Of a DNA stretch of 64,000 nucleotides, positions 52,644-63,400 are shown in pieces. Where the stretch lies: contig VCMS01000047.1 of assembly GCA_022539475.1 (NCBI GenBank), positions 124,001 through 188,000 on the forward strand, in the 5' to 3' direction. Every line of letters begins with the position of its first letter. Position 1 is the stretch's first letter. The notes beneath the pieces were generated by a model that saw nothing but the letters and a program-made list of their open reading frames with translations, was not told the DNA's origin and searched no databases. Source of the DNA: Gracilaria domingensis. Its lineage: Eukaryota; Rhodophyta; Florideophyceae; Gracilariales; Gracilariaceae. The position numbers and the translations under genes were made by a program.

Positions 52644-55600
52644 ATGCAACGGGCGCAACTACGCCTTTTGAAGCTCTTGTTGCTCGTGCTTGCTCTCTAC
52701 TATGAGAAGCTTTTGTCGTACGCGAGTGCGGAACGCGAGTTTACGCCCCCCCAATCTGCCGAAGCCAATTCGGCTGCGCTGCAAACCTCAGCCGCGCGTT
52801 CTCCTTTGCTGATGGTTTCCACCATTGATGGGACCGTGTCCTTTTTCGATGCGCGAACTGGCGATTCCGTCTTTTCCCACACTAATAATCTTCCGGCCGT
52901 CACCAGTTGGACCACGCAGGGAATGCCGGAGTACATCCCCTCGCTCGAAGGTCATATCTATCGCGTCAACTCAACAACCGATGAGCTCGAAATCGTCGAT
53001 AGCAAGTTTATTCATCGAGCCGCCGTTGCCGGTCTCTTACCGCCTCTTCGCGCTAGAGAAGAATCCGACGCTCTGATTCTAAAGTCAGAACAGACCACAG
53101 CAATGTACATTGATCTTCAGACAGGGCGCATTGTTCATTGGCTATCGTTTGATGACAAAGAAGCACCTGTATTACCGAAGCTTTCCGATAATATTATCAT
53201 AGTTTCTCGTACCTCTGTTGGCGTTCGAATCGTAGAATCTGCCACCGGCCGAGAACTTGCGAATGCCACGCTGGTTCACACAGAACCTTCTTTTCTAGAT
53301 CACGGTCGCTGTCCGAACACCCCATTACAGCAAGATGCCTTTGTGGCCTCTGTTTCTGAAGCGCGCGGTCGTATAACCGTGCGTGATATTCGTACTGGAG
53401 ATGTCATGTGGAGCCGAGATGTCTCCAATGCCATCGTTGAAATGCACGGTCTCGCTGGCGTCAGCATCTCACGAAGCGGAGAGCCTGATGCTATCGAACA
53501 TCAGGGAGGTGGTGCTTTGCCCCCGGGACAGGACCAAGCATCTGCATCATCTGCTCCAGCTAATATTCTCGTAGGGAAATACGGCTCTCAAGAATATGCG
53601 ATGCTGGCCATGCCAGAAGATCATGATGGAGACGAAAGAGCTTCTCCTGAGGGTAAGCCCCGTCATCGTGGAAGCTTGCGAAAGTACAAAGTTCCTAACA
53701 TGAACGGAAACGAAGTACTATCTCGTACTTATCGTATTCTTGGTATAGACCATCTTCCCGTTCCGAACAATGAATCTCCATCTGCTACGGGTGAAGAAGA
53801 TATTAAGGTTGTTCTTACGTCCCGTGATGCTGGTCTAGCGCTGCTTGCGTTAGTAGTTGTGGGATACGTTGGATATGTAGCTGGGAGCCGGCCTCGTCGT
53901 TCATCACGTCGAGATAAGGTCGCCAGCAGTCGTCGCGCAGTTCGACGTAAACGAACAAGCCCTCTAGCCGACACAGGATTTGAGGATCAGAATGAGAGTT
54001 CTGATGCTGAAGAAATGCCGATTGCAGAGGCTATGTTGTTGAAGAAAACTGGAATTAGCGATGATTCGCCTAAGAGCACGTCAAACAAGTCATCCTTGAG
54101 GATCGCTGAACGGATTGCCGAAGTTTCTAATGGAAGCACAAGCAGTGGTGCGGGCTACGTTTCCAATCGCTCAGATACTGGTTGGATGACTGTGGGCTCG
54201 CTTATGGTTTCGTCAAATGTCTTGGGGTATGGTTCGCACGGGACGGTCGTATACGAGGGAAAGATGAAACCAGGTGATCGCAAGGTCGCCGTGAAACGGC
54301 TACTGCGCCAGTTTTTTGAATCTGCGAGGAAAGAAATATCTTTGCTTGTCGAGCTCGACGAGGCTTCTCCTCACGTGGTTCGGTACTTTGCAATGGAAGA
54401 AGATTCAGAGTTTATATATCTCGCGCTTGAATTATGCGATGGAACGCTCGCGGAACGGGTAACAAGTGCAGTACCTCCAGTTCCTCCGCCTACTTATTCG
54501 GGAGGGCCGCCACCAAACTATACAAGCAGAGCCCTAAGACAACTCTTGCAAGGCCTGGCCGATCTACATCGAGTTGGAGTGGTACACAGGGACGTCAAGC
54601 CACAAAACGTGTTAATTACTCGTTGTACGGCAGGTGTCGGGGACGTTAAACTGGCAGATGTTGGTTTAGCTCTGCGGCTGGCTGCAAATCGATCGAGTTA
54701 CACCGCGGTGACAAATGCCGCTGGTGGAGTCGGCACCACTGGTTGGCGAGCACCCGAAGTGCTTAGCGGTGGTCGTCAAACTAAGGCTGTCGACATTTTC
54801 GCAGCTGGAATTGTCGTTAGCTTTGTTCTCACTGGTGGCAAGCATCCATTTGGGAATGCTGTATTTGGTCGGGATGGTAACATCGCGGCCGGCAAGCCAT
54901 CTCTTGAATCATTGGAAGAGCTGAGGTTACCAGAAGCGACAGATATTGTGAAGCGAATGATAGATCCCGTGGCGACGAACCGCCCCTCTGCAGAAGAAGC
55001 GCTTAATCACCCGTTCTTTTGGACAGATGCAATCAAGTTATCGTTCCTTGTGGACATCTCAGACAGACTTTACGATTTGCGTCATGAAACTGTGCGCTAT
55101 ACGGAGAACCTAGACCGATACGCGTATGCTTTGGAGCACTGCAGCGATTGGCGCGTGCACATGGACATGGACTTATTACTGGATCTGGGAAGGCAATACG
55201 AGACAACCGCATCAGCCTTGTTGCGTATTATCCGTAACAAGCGTAACCATTACTCTGAACTCTCACCAGCTTTACAAAAGAAGCTTGGACCGCTCCCAGA
55301 AGAATCGAATCATCCCTCTCATTCATTCGATAGGGCAAGACATAGGAAAGGTCAAGAAGAGCCCAGTTCAGATAGTCGAAATTTCTTGACATACTTCACC
55401 TCCAGGGTGCCGCATCTTCTTCTCTGTGTGTATCGATACGCGCTCGAAAATCCTGCATTGATAGACCAACCACATTTTTCGCGGTACGGTCTCAAGATAA
55501 CCCAGTCCGCAAGGAAACCCCTTGAATTGCACCCTTTGGTCAAGAGGGCACGGGGCCAACCTGCCTCTTTAATGAATTCTTCCCTAGAGGGGGACATTGA

Positions 55601-56171
55601 TACCAGCGGTGACAGCCTTCCAGAGAAGTCCAGCTTGGGCTCTGAACCAATACAAGAATGTGAGGATGAGGAGGTCGTTGTAACTATATGCACAAACCGA
55701 AGAACATATCACAGGCATGAACTCGTTGAAATGCAAGAAAACGTGCTGGACATGCCTTCCGACGCGAAACAGCGTGCAATCGCGGCGGAAATATTTTGCG
55801 CATCGTCTCATGATCGGATACGACGCAGGCTGAGAAATCTTCCTATTCCGGAAGAACCAGCAGCCGCCGAAGAGACCGATGCATTTCCAGAGGAACCCAT
55901 TCCCTCAGGTGGTACAGGATTTCAACGTCTTATGCCAAGGCGGAGTGGTCAGTATGGACCATTAGGATTTGGACCTAGGAACCCAACATACTCTACTTCT
56001 CCTGGGCGGGTTCATGGATTTGGCGCCAGCGGTGCACCCCATGGGAACCATCAACCACCTTATGCTCCAAATCAAGGGCGAAGGCCAGCAGGCCGGAATA
56101 CAACCGTATCCCAGTTCACTGGGGAGGAGCGAGTAGTAGATTTCGGTTCCCTCCGACGGGTGAACCAATAG
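52644..56171 (+). CDS. IRE1: IRE1, ER stress sensor kinase/endoribonuclease
   Basis: A 1175-residue intronless protein from the ATG at 52644. A signal peptide (to about 30) is followed by a luminal beta-rich sensor domain (STIDGTVSFFDARTGDSVF, ILKSEQTTAMYIDLQTG). A membrane span lies near 393-413. The kinase domain (about 520-795) has GYGSHGTVVYEG, KVAVKRLL, HRDVKPQNVL and a DVG triplet near 669, where animals and yeast have DFG and plants often DMG. The KEN RNase domain (about 795-940) has RNKRNHYSEL and FTSRVPHLLL, the catalytic Arg-Asn-His-Tyr cluster, with an insert of about 25 residues between them. A 230-residue disordered tail follows. It would sense unfolded protein and splice a messenger RNA. 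No target is seen in this window. Confidence 0.93.
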   Translation: MQRAQLRLLKLLLLVLALYYEKLLSYASAEREFTPPQSAEANSAALQTSAARSPLLMVSTIDGTVSFFDARTGDSVFSHTNNLPAVTSWTTQGMPEYIPSLEGHIYRVNSTTDELEIVDSKFIHRAAVAGLLPPLRAREESDALILKSEQTTAMYIDLQTGRIVHWLSFDDKEAPVLPKLSDNIIIVSRTSVGVRIVESATGRELANATLVHTEPSFLDHGRCPNTPLQQDAFVASVSEARGRITVRDIRTGDVMWSRDVSNAIVEMHGLAGVSISRSGEPDAIEHQGGGALPPGQDQASASSAPANILVGKYGSQEYAMLAMPEDHDGDERASPEGKPRHRGSLRKYKVPNMNGNEVLSRTYRILGIDHLPVPNNESPSATGEEDIKVVLTSRDAGLALLALVVVGYVGYVAGSRPRRSSRRDKVASSRRAVRRKRTSPLADTGFEDQNESSDAEEMPIAEAMLLKKTGISDDSPKSTSNKSSLRIAERIAEVSNGSTSSGAGYVSNRSDTGWMTVGSLMVSSNVLGYGSHGTVVYEGKMKPGDRKVAVKRLLRQFFESARKEISLLVELDEASPHVVRYFAMEEDSEFIYLALELCDGTLAERVTSAVPPVPPPTYSGGPPPNYTSRALRQLLQGLADLHRVGVVHRDVKPQNVLITRCTAGVGDVKLADVGLALRLAANRSSYTAVTNAAGGVGTTGWRAPEVLSGGRQTKAVDIFAAGIVVSFVLTGGKHPFGNAVFGRDGNIAAGKPSLESLEELRLPEATDIVKRMIDPVATNRPSAEEALNHPFFWTDAIKLSFLVDISDRLYDLRHETVRYTENLDRYAYALEHCSDWRVHMDMDLLLDLGRQYETTASALLRIIRNKRNHYSELSPALQKKLGPLPEESNHPSHSFDRARHRKGQEEPSSDSRNFLTYFTSRVPHLLLCVYRYALENPALIDQPHFSRYGLKITQSARKPLELHPLVKRARGQPASLMNSSLEGDIDTSGDSLPEKSSLGSEPIQECEDEEVVVTICTNRRTYHRHELVEMQENVLDMPSDAKQRAIAAEIFCASSHDRIRRRLRNLPIPEEPAAAEETDAFPEEPIPSGGTGFQRLMPRRSGQYGPLGFGPRNPTYSTSPGRVHGFGASGAPHGNHQPPYAPNQGRRPAGRNTTVSQFTGEERVVDFGSLRRVNQ

Positions 56172-56340
56172 ACCCACTACACAATACACAACATGAACCG
56201 CTTATCTTCTTCAAATATAAATCCCATCGTGTTCATACTTGTGTATTTTCATTGAGACAGCATTCTCCATCGCATTTGGAAAGTTTACTTTCACATTGCG
56301 TTTGTATCACGATGTATAACTTCAGGGCGCATGTTCATGT

Positions 56341-57714
56341 TCATTTCGGTGTGAGCGTTCCGCCAAGCATGTCTACGGCTTCCTTGAGAGCATCAATTAG
56401 CTTGTCTACTTCTTCAGCAGAGTTATATATATACAAACTGGCCCGAGCCGACGAATTGATGCCTAGTTCACGATGAAGAGGTTGGGCACAGTGATGTCCA
56501 GAGCGCACCGCAACGCCTTCGAGATCGAGCATGAGAGCCAAATCTCCACTGTGCACACCCTTGACATTGAAAGCGCAGAGCGCTGCCCTCGGTGGCGGCG
56601 GACCGTATACTTCAACCTCTTTAAAAGAGGTCAATCGCTCATAAAGATACTGACCCATCTCAATTTCAAACTGGTGTATCTTTTCCATACCAATTGATTG
56701 CAAGTATTCAATCGCAGTGGCGAAGCCAACTACCTCACCGATAGCAGGTGTTCCAGCCTCAAATTTGTGCGGTGGCTCGGCGTAGGTGCTATGGTCAATA
56801 TAGACGTCAGCAATCATCTCGCCGCCGCCCAAGAAGGGAGGCATCTCGTCCAAAATACTTTTCTTGCCGTATAGAAATCCAACGCCAGTCGGACCGCACA
56901 TTTTGTGCGCCGACGCCACTAGGAAATCGACGTCCAACTGTTGAACATCGACCGGCATGTGCGGAACAGACTGGCAGGCATCTAGCAGCACCGTGGCATT
57001 TTTCTTTCGGGCTTCGGCAACGATTTCTTCAACCGGATTAACACAACCTAGAACATTGGACACATGCGAGCATGCAACAAGTTTGACATTGTGTGTTTCC
57101 ATAAGTTGCCTGTAAGCGGCTATGTCATATGTGTGCTGCGGTGTGAGCGGCACCGCAACGACTTGAGCACCAGTGCGACTTGCGAGCATCTGCCAAGGTA
57201 CGAGATTGGCATGGTGCTCCATGACAGACACAACAATAGTATCACCCTGAGTAATATTATGCAAACCCCACGTATTGGCAACAAGATTGATTGCTTCCGT
57301 TGCGTTTCTAGTGTACACAATTTCCTCGCGAGTTGCAGCATTAATGAACTTGGCAATCAGATCACGCGTGCCTTCATACGCATCGGTAGCACGCGTGGCG
57401 AGCGCGTGAGCACCTCTGTGAACATTTGAGTTCGACGCAGCGTAGTAAGAGAGAATGGTGTCGATAACTTGACGGGGTTTCTGCGACGTTGCAGCAGAGT
57501 CGAGATAGACCAGAGGTTTGTCGTTGACTATCTCAGAGAGAATTGGAAATGTGGCAGGGTCTGCGAGAGTTGGCGGTGTGGCTAGTGTGGCTCGTGCCAC
57601 AGAGCGGGTCGGTTGAGAAACGCGATGGCGCTTGCTGGTGAGCGGCCGAGTCAAAGTCTTCGTTTTGGAGGAGACGCAGAGCGGAGCAGAGAAACACGGA
57701 AGCTGAGTGGCCAT
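56341..57714 (-). CDS. sufS: SufS, plastid cysteine desulfurase
   Basis: A 457-residue protein from the ATG at 57714 with a basic Thr/Ser-rich transit peptide of about 45 residues. It follows the group II NifS/SufS pattern: [37 protein letters not shown], the PLP-lysine in [16 protein letters not shown] (about 272), [18 protein letters not shown], and the short active-site loop [12 protein letters not shown] with Cys409. It takes sulfur from cysteine and passes it, usually by way of SufE, to the SufBCD scaffold. Its partner SufD is about 8 kb to the left. The gene is intronless and divergent from PA2G4. Confidence 0.95.
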   Translation of the reverse strand: MATQLPCFSAPLCVSSKTKTLTRPLTSKRHRVSQPTRSVARATLATPPTLADPATFPILSEIVNDKPLVYLDSAATSQKPRQVIDTILSYYAASNSNVHRGAHALATRATDAYEGTRDLIAKFINAATREEIVYTRNATEAINLVANTWGLHNITQGDTIVVSVMEHHANLVPWQMLASRTGAQVVAVPLTPQHTYDIAAYRQLMETHNVKLVACSHVSNVLGCVNPVEEIVAEARKKNATVLLDACQSVPHMPVDVQQLDVDFLVASAHKMCGPTGVGFLYGKKSILDEMPPFLGGGEMIADVYIDHSTYAEPPHKFEAGTPAIGEVVGFATAIEYLQSIGMEKIHQFEIEMGQYLYERLTSFKEVEVYGPPPPRAALCAFNVKGVHSGDLALMLDLEGVAVRSGHHCAQPLHRELGINSSARASLYIYNSAEEVDKLIDALKEAVDMLGGTLTPK

Positions 57715-58193
57715 GGTGCGAGCTGAGCAAGATGTGAAGCTCCGTTGCCGACAAAGGATGTGCGAATGAGAGAAACAAAACTACAAGTCTGTTTCGCGCC
57801 GAAAGAGCTGCGCAGGGACAACGGCCGGAGATTGTGGAGGCCACTGGATCGCGAGCGCAGAGACCATGCCGCACACGTGTGAGAATCGCGGACACGGAGC
57901 ACACGCATTCCACGACGCGAAGAGATCTAAATCGACGCGGGCGAGCGCTTTGATCCGCGCCTCCGCGCCGCCACGCGCACGGCGGCAGTCGCCCGCGGTA
58001 TCCATCCAAATTCTCGAAAGCAAACGTCGCCGACGGCGAGCATCGCGCCTGCCGCGTCTTCGACGTTCAAAAGCGCAGATCCGTTACAAATCTTCCCCGC
58101 GCAGAGGCTGAACGCGGTGCACTGTACCACGGCCCCCGGGTTGCGGCGTAGTTTGGTCGCCATCAGTTGTAGCAGTACCGCATCCGCTTCGCA
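57715..58193. promoter_or_regulatory. GC-rich divergent promoter, SufS / PA2G4
   Basis: A 479-bp gap between outward-facing starts, rich in CpG in 57900-58150. Open frames are compositional. No gene is supported. Confidence 0.4.
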
Positions 58194-59369
58194 ATGGCCG
58201 AGGCTCAGGAGGAGCGCGGGATAGACCAATCGGATGTGTTGGAGAAGTACAAGGCCGCTGGCGCTATTGTCGATGATGCGCTTGAACTGGTGCGGAAGGC
58301 AGCTTATGCGGGAATGTCTGTGAGAACGCTGTGCCAGCTGGGAGATACGATTATTACCAACAAGGCCGCTGGCGTTTATTCCAAGGCGCGTACTGAGAGT
58401 GGCGACCGGTTAGAGAAGGGCGTGGCATTTCCGACATGCGTATGTGTGAATAACTGCGTTAGTCACTTTTGTCCGATTGAGACCGATGCCAATGCAAACG
58501 ATACACTGGATGCAGGCGATCAAATCACTGTGCAGTTTGGAGCACATATTGATGGCTACGCTGCCATATCGGCGCATACCATGCTGGTTAAGGAGAGCAA
58601 GGAGGCTGCAGCTCCACCGCCGTTACGCGGAAGAGCGGCTGATGTCGTTGTGGCTGCGTACACAGCAGCAGACGCTGCACTGCGCTTGATGAAGGTGGGG
58701 AATAGTAACGAACAGGTAAGCGACCTGTTTGCTTGTGTTGCCGCAGATTTTGAAGTAGAGTTGTTGGAAGGTGTGTTAAGTCATCAAATGAAGCGGTACG
58801 TGATTGATGGGTCCAAGGTTATCATGAACAAGCAGACCGTGGAAGCGCATGCGGATCGGTGGCAGTTTGAACCTTACGAAGTTTACAATCTGGATGTCGT
58901 TATGAGCACTGGTGATGGAAAGGCCATTGAGAAAGATACCAGAGAAACTGTGTATAAGAGACAGGTTGACGTGGATTATCAACTCAAGATGAAGACATCA
59001 CGTCAAATATTGGGTGAGATCAACAAGTCCCACCCTACGATGCCGTTTACGCTTCGAGCTCTGAGTGATGCGAAGAAAGCTCGCATGGCAATGACCGAGA
59101 TGATGAAGCACAACTTGGTCACCCCATACCCTGTGTTATATGAGAAAGACGGGGCAGTGATTGGAAGATGTTCCATGACTGTCTTAATTACAGCAAACAA
59201 CACAATTGTCGTGACAAAGACGGCAATGCCTCCGGTAGAGTGTGATAAGGAGCTTAGAAACGAAGAAGTGAAGGCACTTCTGGCTATTTCTATGGAGAAG
59301 AAGAAGAAGAAGAAGAAGAAGAAGAAGGCGGCCAGTGGAGGTGATGACGCGGACGCAATGGAGTCTTAA
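58194..59369 (+). CDS. PA2G4: PA2G4/EBP1, ribosome-associated methionine aminopeptidase-like protein
   Basis: A 391-residue intronless protein, the usual length. It has the pita-bread fold of type II methionine aminopeptidases without their metal-binding set: YKAAGAIVDDALELV, GVAFPTCVCVNNCVSHFCPI, LDAGDQITVQFGAHIDGYAA and VLSHQMKRYVIDGSKVIM are typical of EBP1. EBP1 binds the 60S exit tunnel and regulates growth. A run of ten lysines near the C-terminus (SMEKKKKKKKKKKAAS) is encoded by a pure AAG repeat and matches the basic C-terminal tail of EBP1 that contacts RNA. The start at 58194 is followed by an acidic lead like that of other members. Confidence 0.92.
   Translation: MAEAQEERGIDQSDVLEKYKAAGAIVDDALELVRKAAYAGMSVRTLCQLGDTIITNKAAGVYSKARTESGDRLEKGVAFPTCVCVNNCVSHFCPIETDANANDTLDAGDQITVQFGAHIDGYAAISAHTMLVKESKEAAAPPPLRGRAADVVVAAYTAADAALRLMKVGNSNEQVSDLFACVAADFEVELLEGVLSHQMKRYVIDGSKVIMNKQTVEAHADRWQFEPYEVYNLDVVMSTGDGKAIEKDTRETVYKRQVDVDYQLKMKTSRQILGEINKSHPTMPFTLRALSDAKKARMAMTEMMKHNLVTPYPVLYEKDGAVIGRCSMTVLITANNTIVVTKTAMPPVECDKELRNEEVKALLAISMEKKKKKKKKKKAASGGDDADAMES
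59297..59328 (+). repeat. AAG trinucleotide tract inside PA2G4
   Basis: An uninterrupted AAG repeat encodes the run of Lys near the PA2G4 C-terminus. Such pure tracts change in length easily. Confidence 0.8.
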
Positions 59370-60428
59370 TTCTAATTGTTTAGAACGTCTCTAGTATTGA
59401 CGTTGTTGACTAGAGTCATAGAAAGGCCATGTCATGTGGAACCAGCTAACGTTCATCTGGGGTGTTTTCATCGTGCGGTTTTCCTCTGACATGGGTTACG
59501 TTTGGATGAAGCCGTGGCCCTTACGGCTCTTTGCCGCTTGCATACGAACATTGCAGTGTTCTGGGGACCAATCCTTTGCGATTGCGGCTCGGTGTGTATG
59601 GGCTATCCCTCGTGATTCGGGGTTGTCCGTTGCCTTAGGTATATCAATACTCTAATTGGATGCCATCATGTTTTCAGCAGCGAATATCCCTCTGAATTCA
59701 CGTCGTTCACCTTCGTAAATCAAGCGCAAGACTTTTTGCAAGCAGAACAGTGTTTAAACGCGAAGTACAGTTTACTACCGTTGTATCCCTGAAACACAAA
59801 TTGTAGTGAAGAACCATATGATACAGCTACAATTGCAAATGCAAGGATTTGTTCAAAGAACAATGGAATCGTGAAGCAACTCACGGGCACGGTTTTGATA
59901 AGGTTTCTGTCCTGAGAGAACTCTTGCTAAATCCACTGCTTCTGAAACTCGTTGGGAGAGGCCCCCGAGGATTCTTACTTGTTAGTTGGCAATGAAGCAG
60001 GGCCGTAAGGATCGAAAGATGATTTTAATGGTTTCCACATTACGTTACGCAAAAATTGACACATGTTGATGATAGATCATGCACTTTCGCTTCTACGTGT
60101 TCAGAACCCAATTAAACTCTGCTTGCAAAAGACTTCTTCAGTATCAAAGCGGTCGCCCGTCTGGATGTTCAGACCACATGAAGGCAAGCAGGCAGGGAAA
60201 CCACGGCTGATGTAGTGCAAAATCCGCAAGATGCACAGAAGGTGCACAGCAGATCATGTCGTTTACAACGCGGAGACTGTCAATGTGAAGGCGGTGAACA
60301 ATGGGAGTTTCACAACGATCGGAGTTTAAAGCGTCAGAATTAATTAGTTCAGTTAGGCATGTTTAGAATCTCAACAAAGTCGCATCTCGAGTTGATGGTC
60401 GAGATGATTCGACTCACCGCCGTGAGCT
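59370..60428. other. Intergenic region between convergent genes
   Basis: A 1.06-kb gap between the PA2G4 stop and the NB-ARC-WD40 stop. Only short frames without conserved content are present. Nothing is recognised. Confidence 0.3.
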
Positions 60429-63400
60429 CTACCTGACCACTCTGCAAAACTGCACGGAACTTGGCTCATGCTGCAGACAAACGTACGTATCTCCAATCTG
60501 AAGCACGGGCCAGTCTGGAGTGGCCAAGACCAGTTCGCTCCCTGTCGCGTCATCGCGTTGCGTTATCTTTCGTCTCCCGTTAACAGCCCGTAGACAGACG
60601 CGGGCGAGCTCCAGTCGGTGTAGAGTCGCTGCCCATGCGGGGTCACTGCTCTTCATTTCACAAGCGCGACTACTTATGTTCCACAGTCGGCCGTTCCCCG
60701 CGTCATCGTACGAAACAAATCGTAATCCGTGCGTGTCCGTCTGTATGTGGTACACGCGAGGGTCGTCACAAACAAGCAGTTCGCAGACGGCCGCTCCACT
60801 GCGCACATCCCATACGCGAAGTGTTTTGTCCACTGATGCAGACACCACTCTGTTGGTGCCCATGCTCCACGCCAAGCATAACACTCGACCCGTATGCCCT
60901 CGCAATAAGACAGGCCGTGGAACCCTCCCATCGGTACAAACTTTCCAGACTCGAACATCAGAATCCATTCTCGAAGTGGATGCAACATGAGTTCCATCCC
61001 CACTCAAAGCAGTACTCACCGAACCATCTGCAAGATGTGCGATTCTCTTTTCCAAATTGATTTCGCCGTACCCCTTTACGACGTCGTATACATCAAGTCC
61101 ATGTGTTCCGCAAACGATAATGCGCGTGCCGTCATTGCTCACGGCAAGCCCGTGGGGGAAACCTTGTACTGATATAACCTCAACAGCTTTTCCACTTTTC
61201 GTATCCAACACATGCGCCATGCTGCCCGAGATAAATACCATTCGATTCCCATTCTCGCTTAATGCAGCATGAGACACGAGTGCTGTTCGAACTTGCCGTG
61301 TTATTAGTTTGCCACTCTCCACGTCAAGAACAACCACACCTCTGTCAGGGAACAGAACCAAAACCCGAGGGCCTTCGCCACAATACGCTATGTATCGGGC
61401 TCCAGCTCGATTCCAACTCCGATTTGCACTTGTCTCGACATCTGTCAGTGAATTCTCGAAGTGTTCCATGAATGTGGCTATGTATTGATTCAAATCAGTC
61501 CTCTCATTCCTGCGGCTACTCTCCAGCAGGCTGCTCTCCAGGTCCCACAATCCAACTTTTCCGTGGACATTTGCCCACACAACTTCGTGGCCGTCCACGG
61601 CTACTGACACAATCCGGGCATGAAGCTCATTGTCGAAACGTTGTGAAATCCTCCTACCGCTCTCTGCGTTCCACACACAAATTGTACCATCTTCTGTCCC
61701 GCACACAACCAATCCTCCATCGCTCCTTATCGAAATACACGTGATGCCTTTCGTCAAGTTGGTTGTATCCAGCTCCCAGCATTTGGTAGCATCCACATCC
61801 CAAACCAAAACACTGTGGTATTCCGAAGCGCACGCCACACGGTTTCCATCTTCGCTCATCGCAACATAAGTAGCATAACCACGCATTTCCGTCGGTGTCA
61901 ACATCGCCACAACGTTTCTCTCATCTGGCAATACCCATCCCATAAAACCTAGGGGACCCACAGCGCATACAATTCGGCTTCCGTCAAAGCTCGCAGCTAT
62001 TTCAGGGTTCTGTACCAGTGATAGCATGAATTCCTGTCGCTGAATATCGTCCCGGAGCGTCTCACCACTGTGCATGTCCACGATGAGAACTTTCCCTCCA
62101 CTGCAAAGACAAGCGATCTTCCTTTCGTCCGTACTTACTGCTACGCTTAGAATGCCAAGCTGATCAATCTTTATACGCCGCTCAAACTGATATCCTGATT
62201 CACAGTCCCAGACAAGTATCACACAATTGTTATGAAAGGTAATCAAGCGATTTGTGCTTTGCGAAAACACAGCACCACGGATAACTTGTGCAGCATCACG
62301 GTCCATGCCTTTCATATGCTCAGCCACATGCAGAGAAAACCGTTTAGGAGTACCGTAGCTCTTCTCGTACTCAGTAACAATCGCATCATGTCTCAACTGG
62401 TCGCGTCTTGAAACGATCTTCAATATTTCTCCTCCATGCGCTACGCACAAGATGACGGGGTATTCTCGGATCTGAAACGCTTCAAACTCATCACCCTCAG
62501 CTTTGGCCAAAACCCCAACTGACGGTTTAGCCCACGGTCGCGGCGCATGCTCCTCGACTTCATTTGCAAACGTATGTATCTTTTGGTTGCGATTCGCGTA
62601 CCAAATGACACGCCCGTACATCTGGAACCACGCTTCATACTTGTTCTCCGTCACAGACCCCCAGCTCATCCGAGCAGCGCTGCGTACCATTTCAAAGTAC
62701 TTCAACATTTCCGCTTGCTCCATGTTCTTGTTCCCAACCAATTCTTCTCCTACTCGAATATCCTCCTCTAGACAGCGGATCCCACTCCGCTGAAGCCGAA
62801 ACACGACCCATCGTGCTCTTTCCAACAGCCAAAGAACTTCCTCCGTTTCCCCTGCTCCTTTAAGGATTCGACACAGATTATCAAGAATATACCCATCATC
62901 TTCAACTTTCCACCACGAGCGGAATAAGCACTTTTCTTGCTCCTTTGCAATCTTATGCTTTGGGATTGCCGTAGGAAGAAACATGGCGTTACCATTTCGA
63001 GTACGTTCTCGTGTTCCGATCCAATGCCTTACTATGCGCCTCTGTCGTTTGTCTTTCGTATGCACTGATGATGCCTTTCCCTTTGCTTCCTTCACGTTCA
63101 TCTCTGCATCAGACTCCGTCTGCACCTTTTGCATATAGTTATTGGCGAGAGCTGAGAAGCATGCTTGCACTTGATTTTTCTCATATGCTTTTCGTCGCGC
63201 AATATCTAAGATCAGATCGTGAGCATGTATGTGAAACAATTTCCCTCCCTCCAATCTCATCCGCACAAGCGACACCTGATCCATCATTCTAGCAACCCTG
63301 CGCACGTCACTATAATCGCTAACGCTCCACAATTTCTGTAACATACCGCCCCGGACTTTTTGTTTCTTTTGAAGCACACAGAGTGCTCGAAACATTTCTT

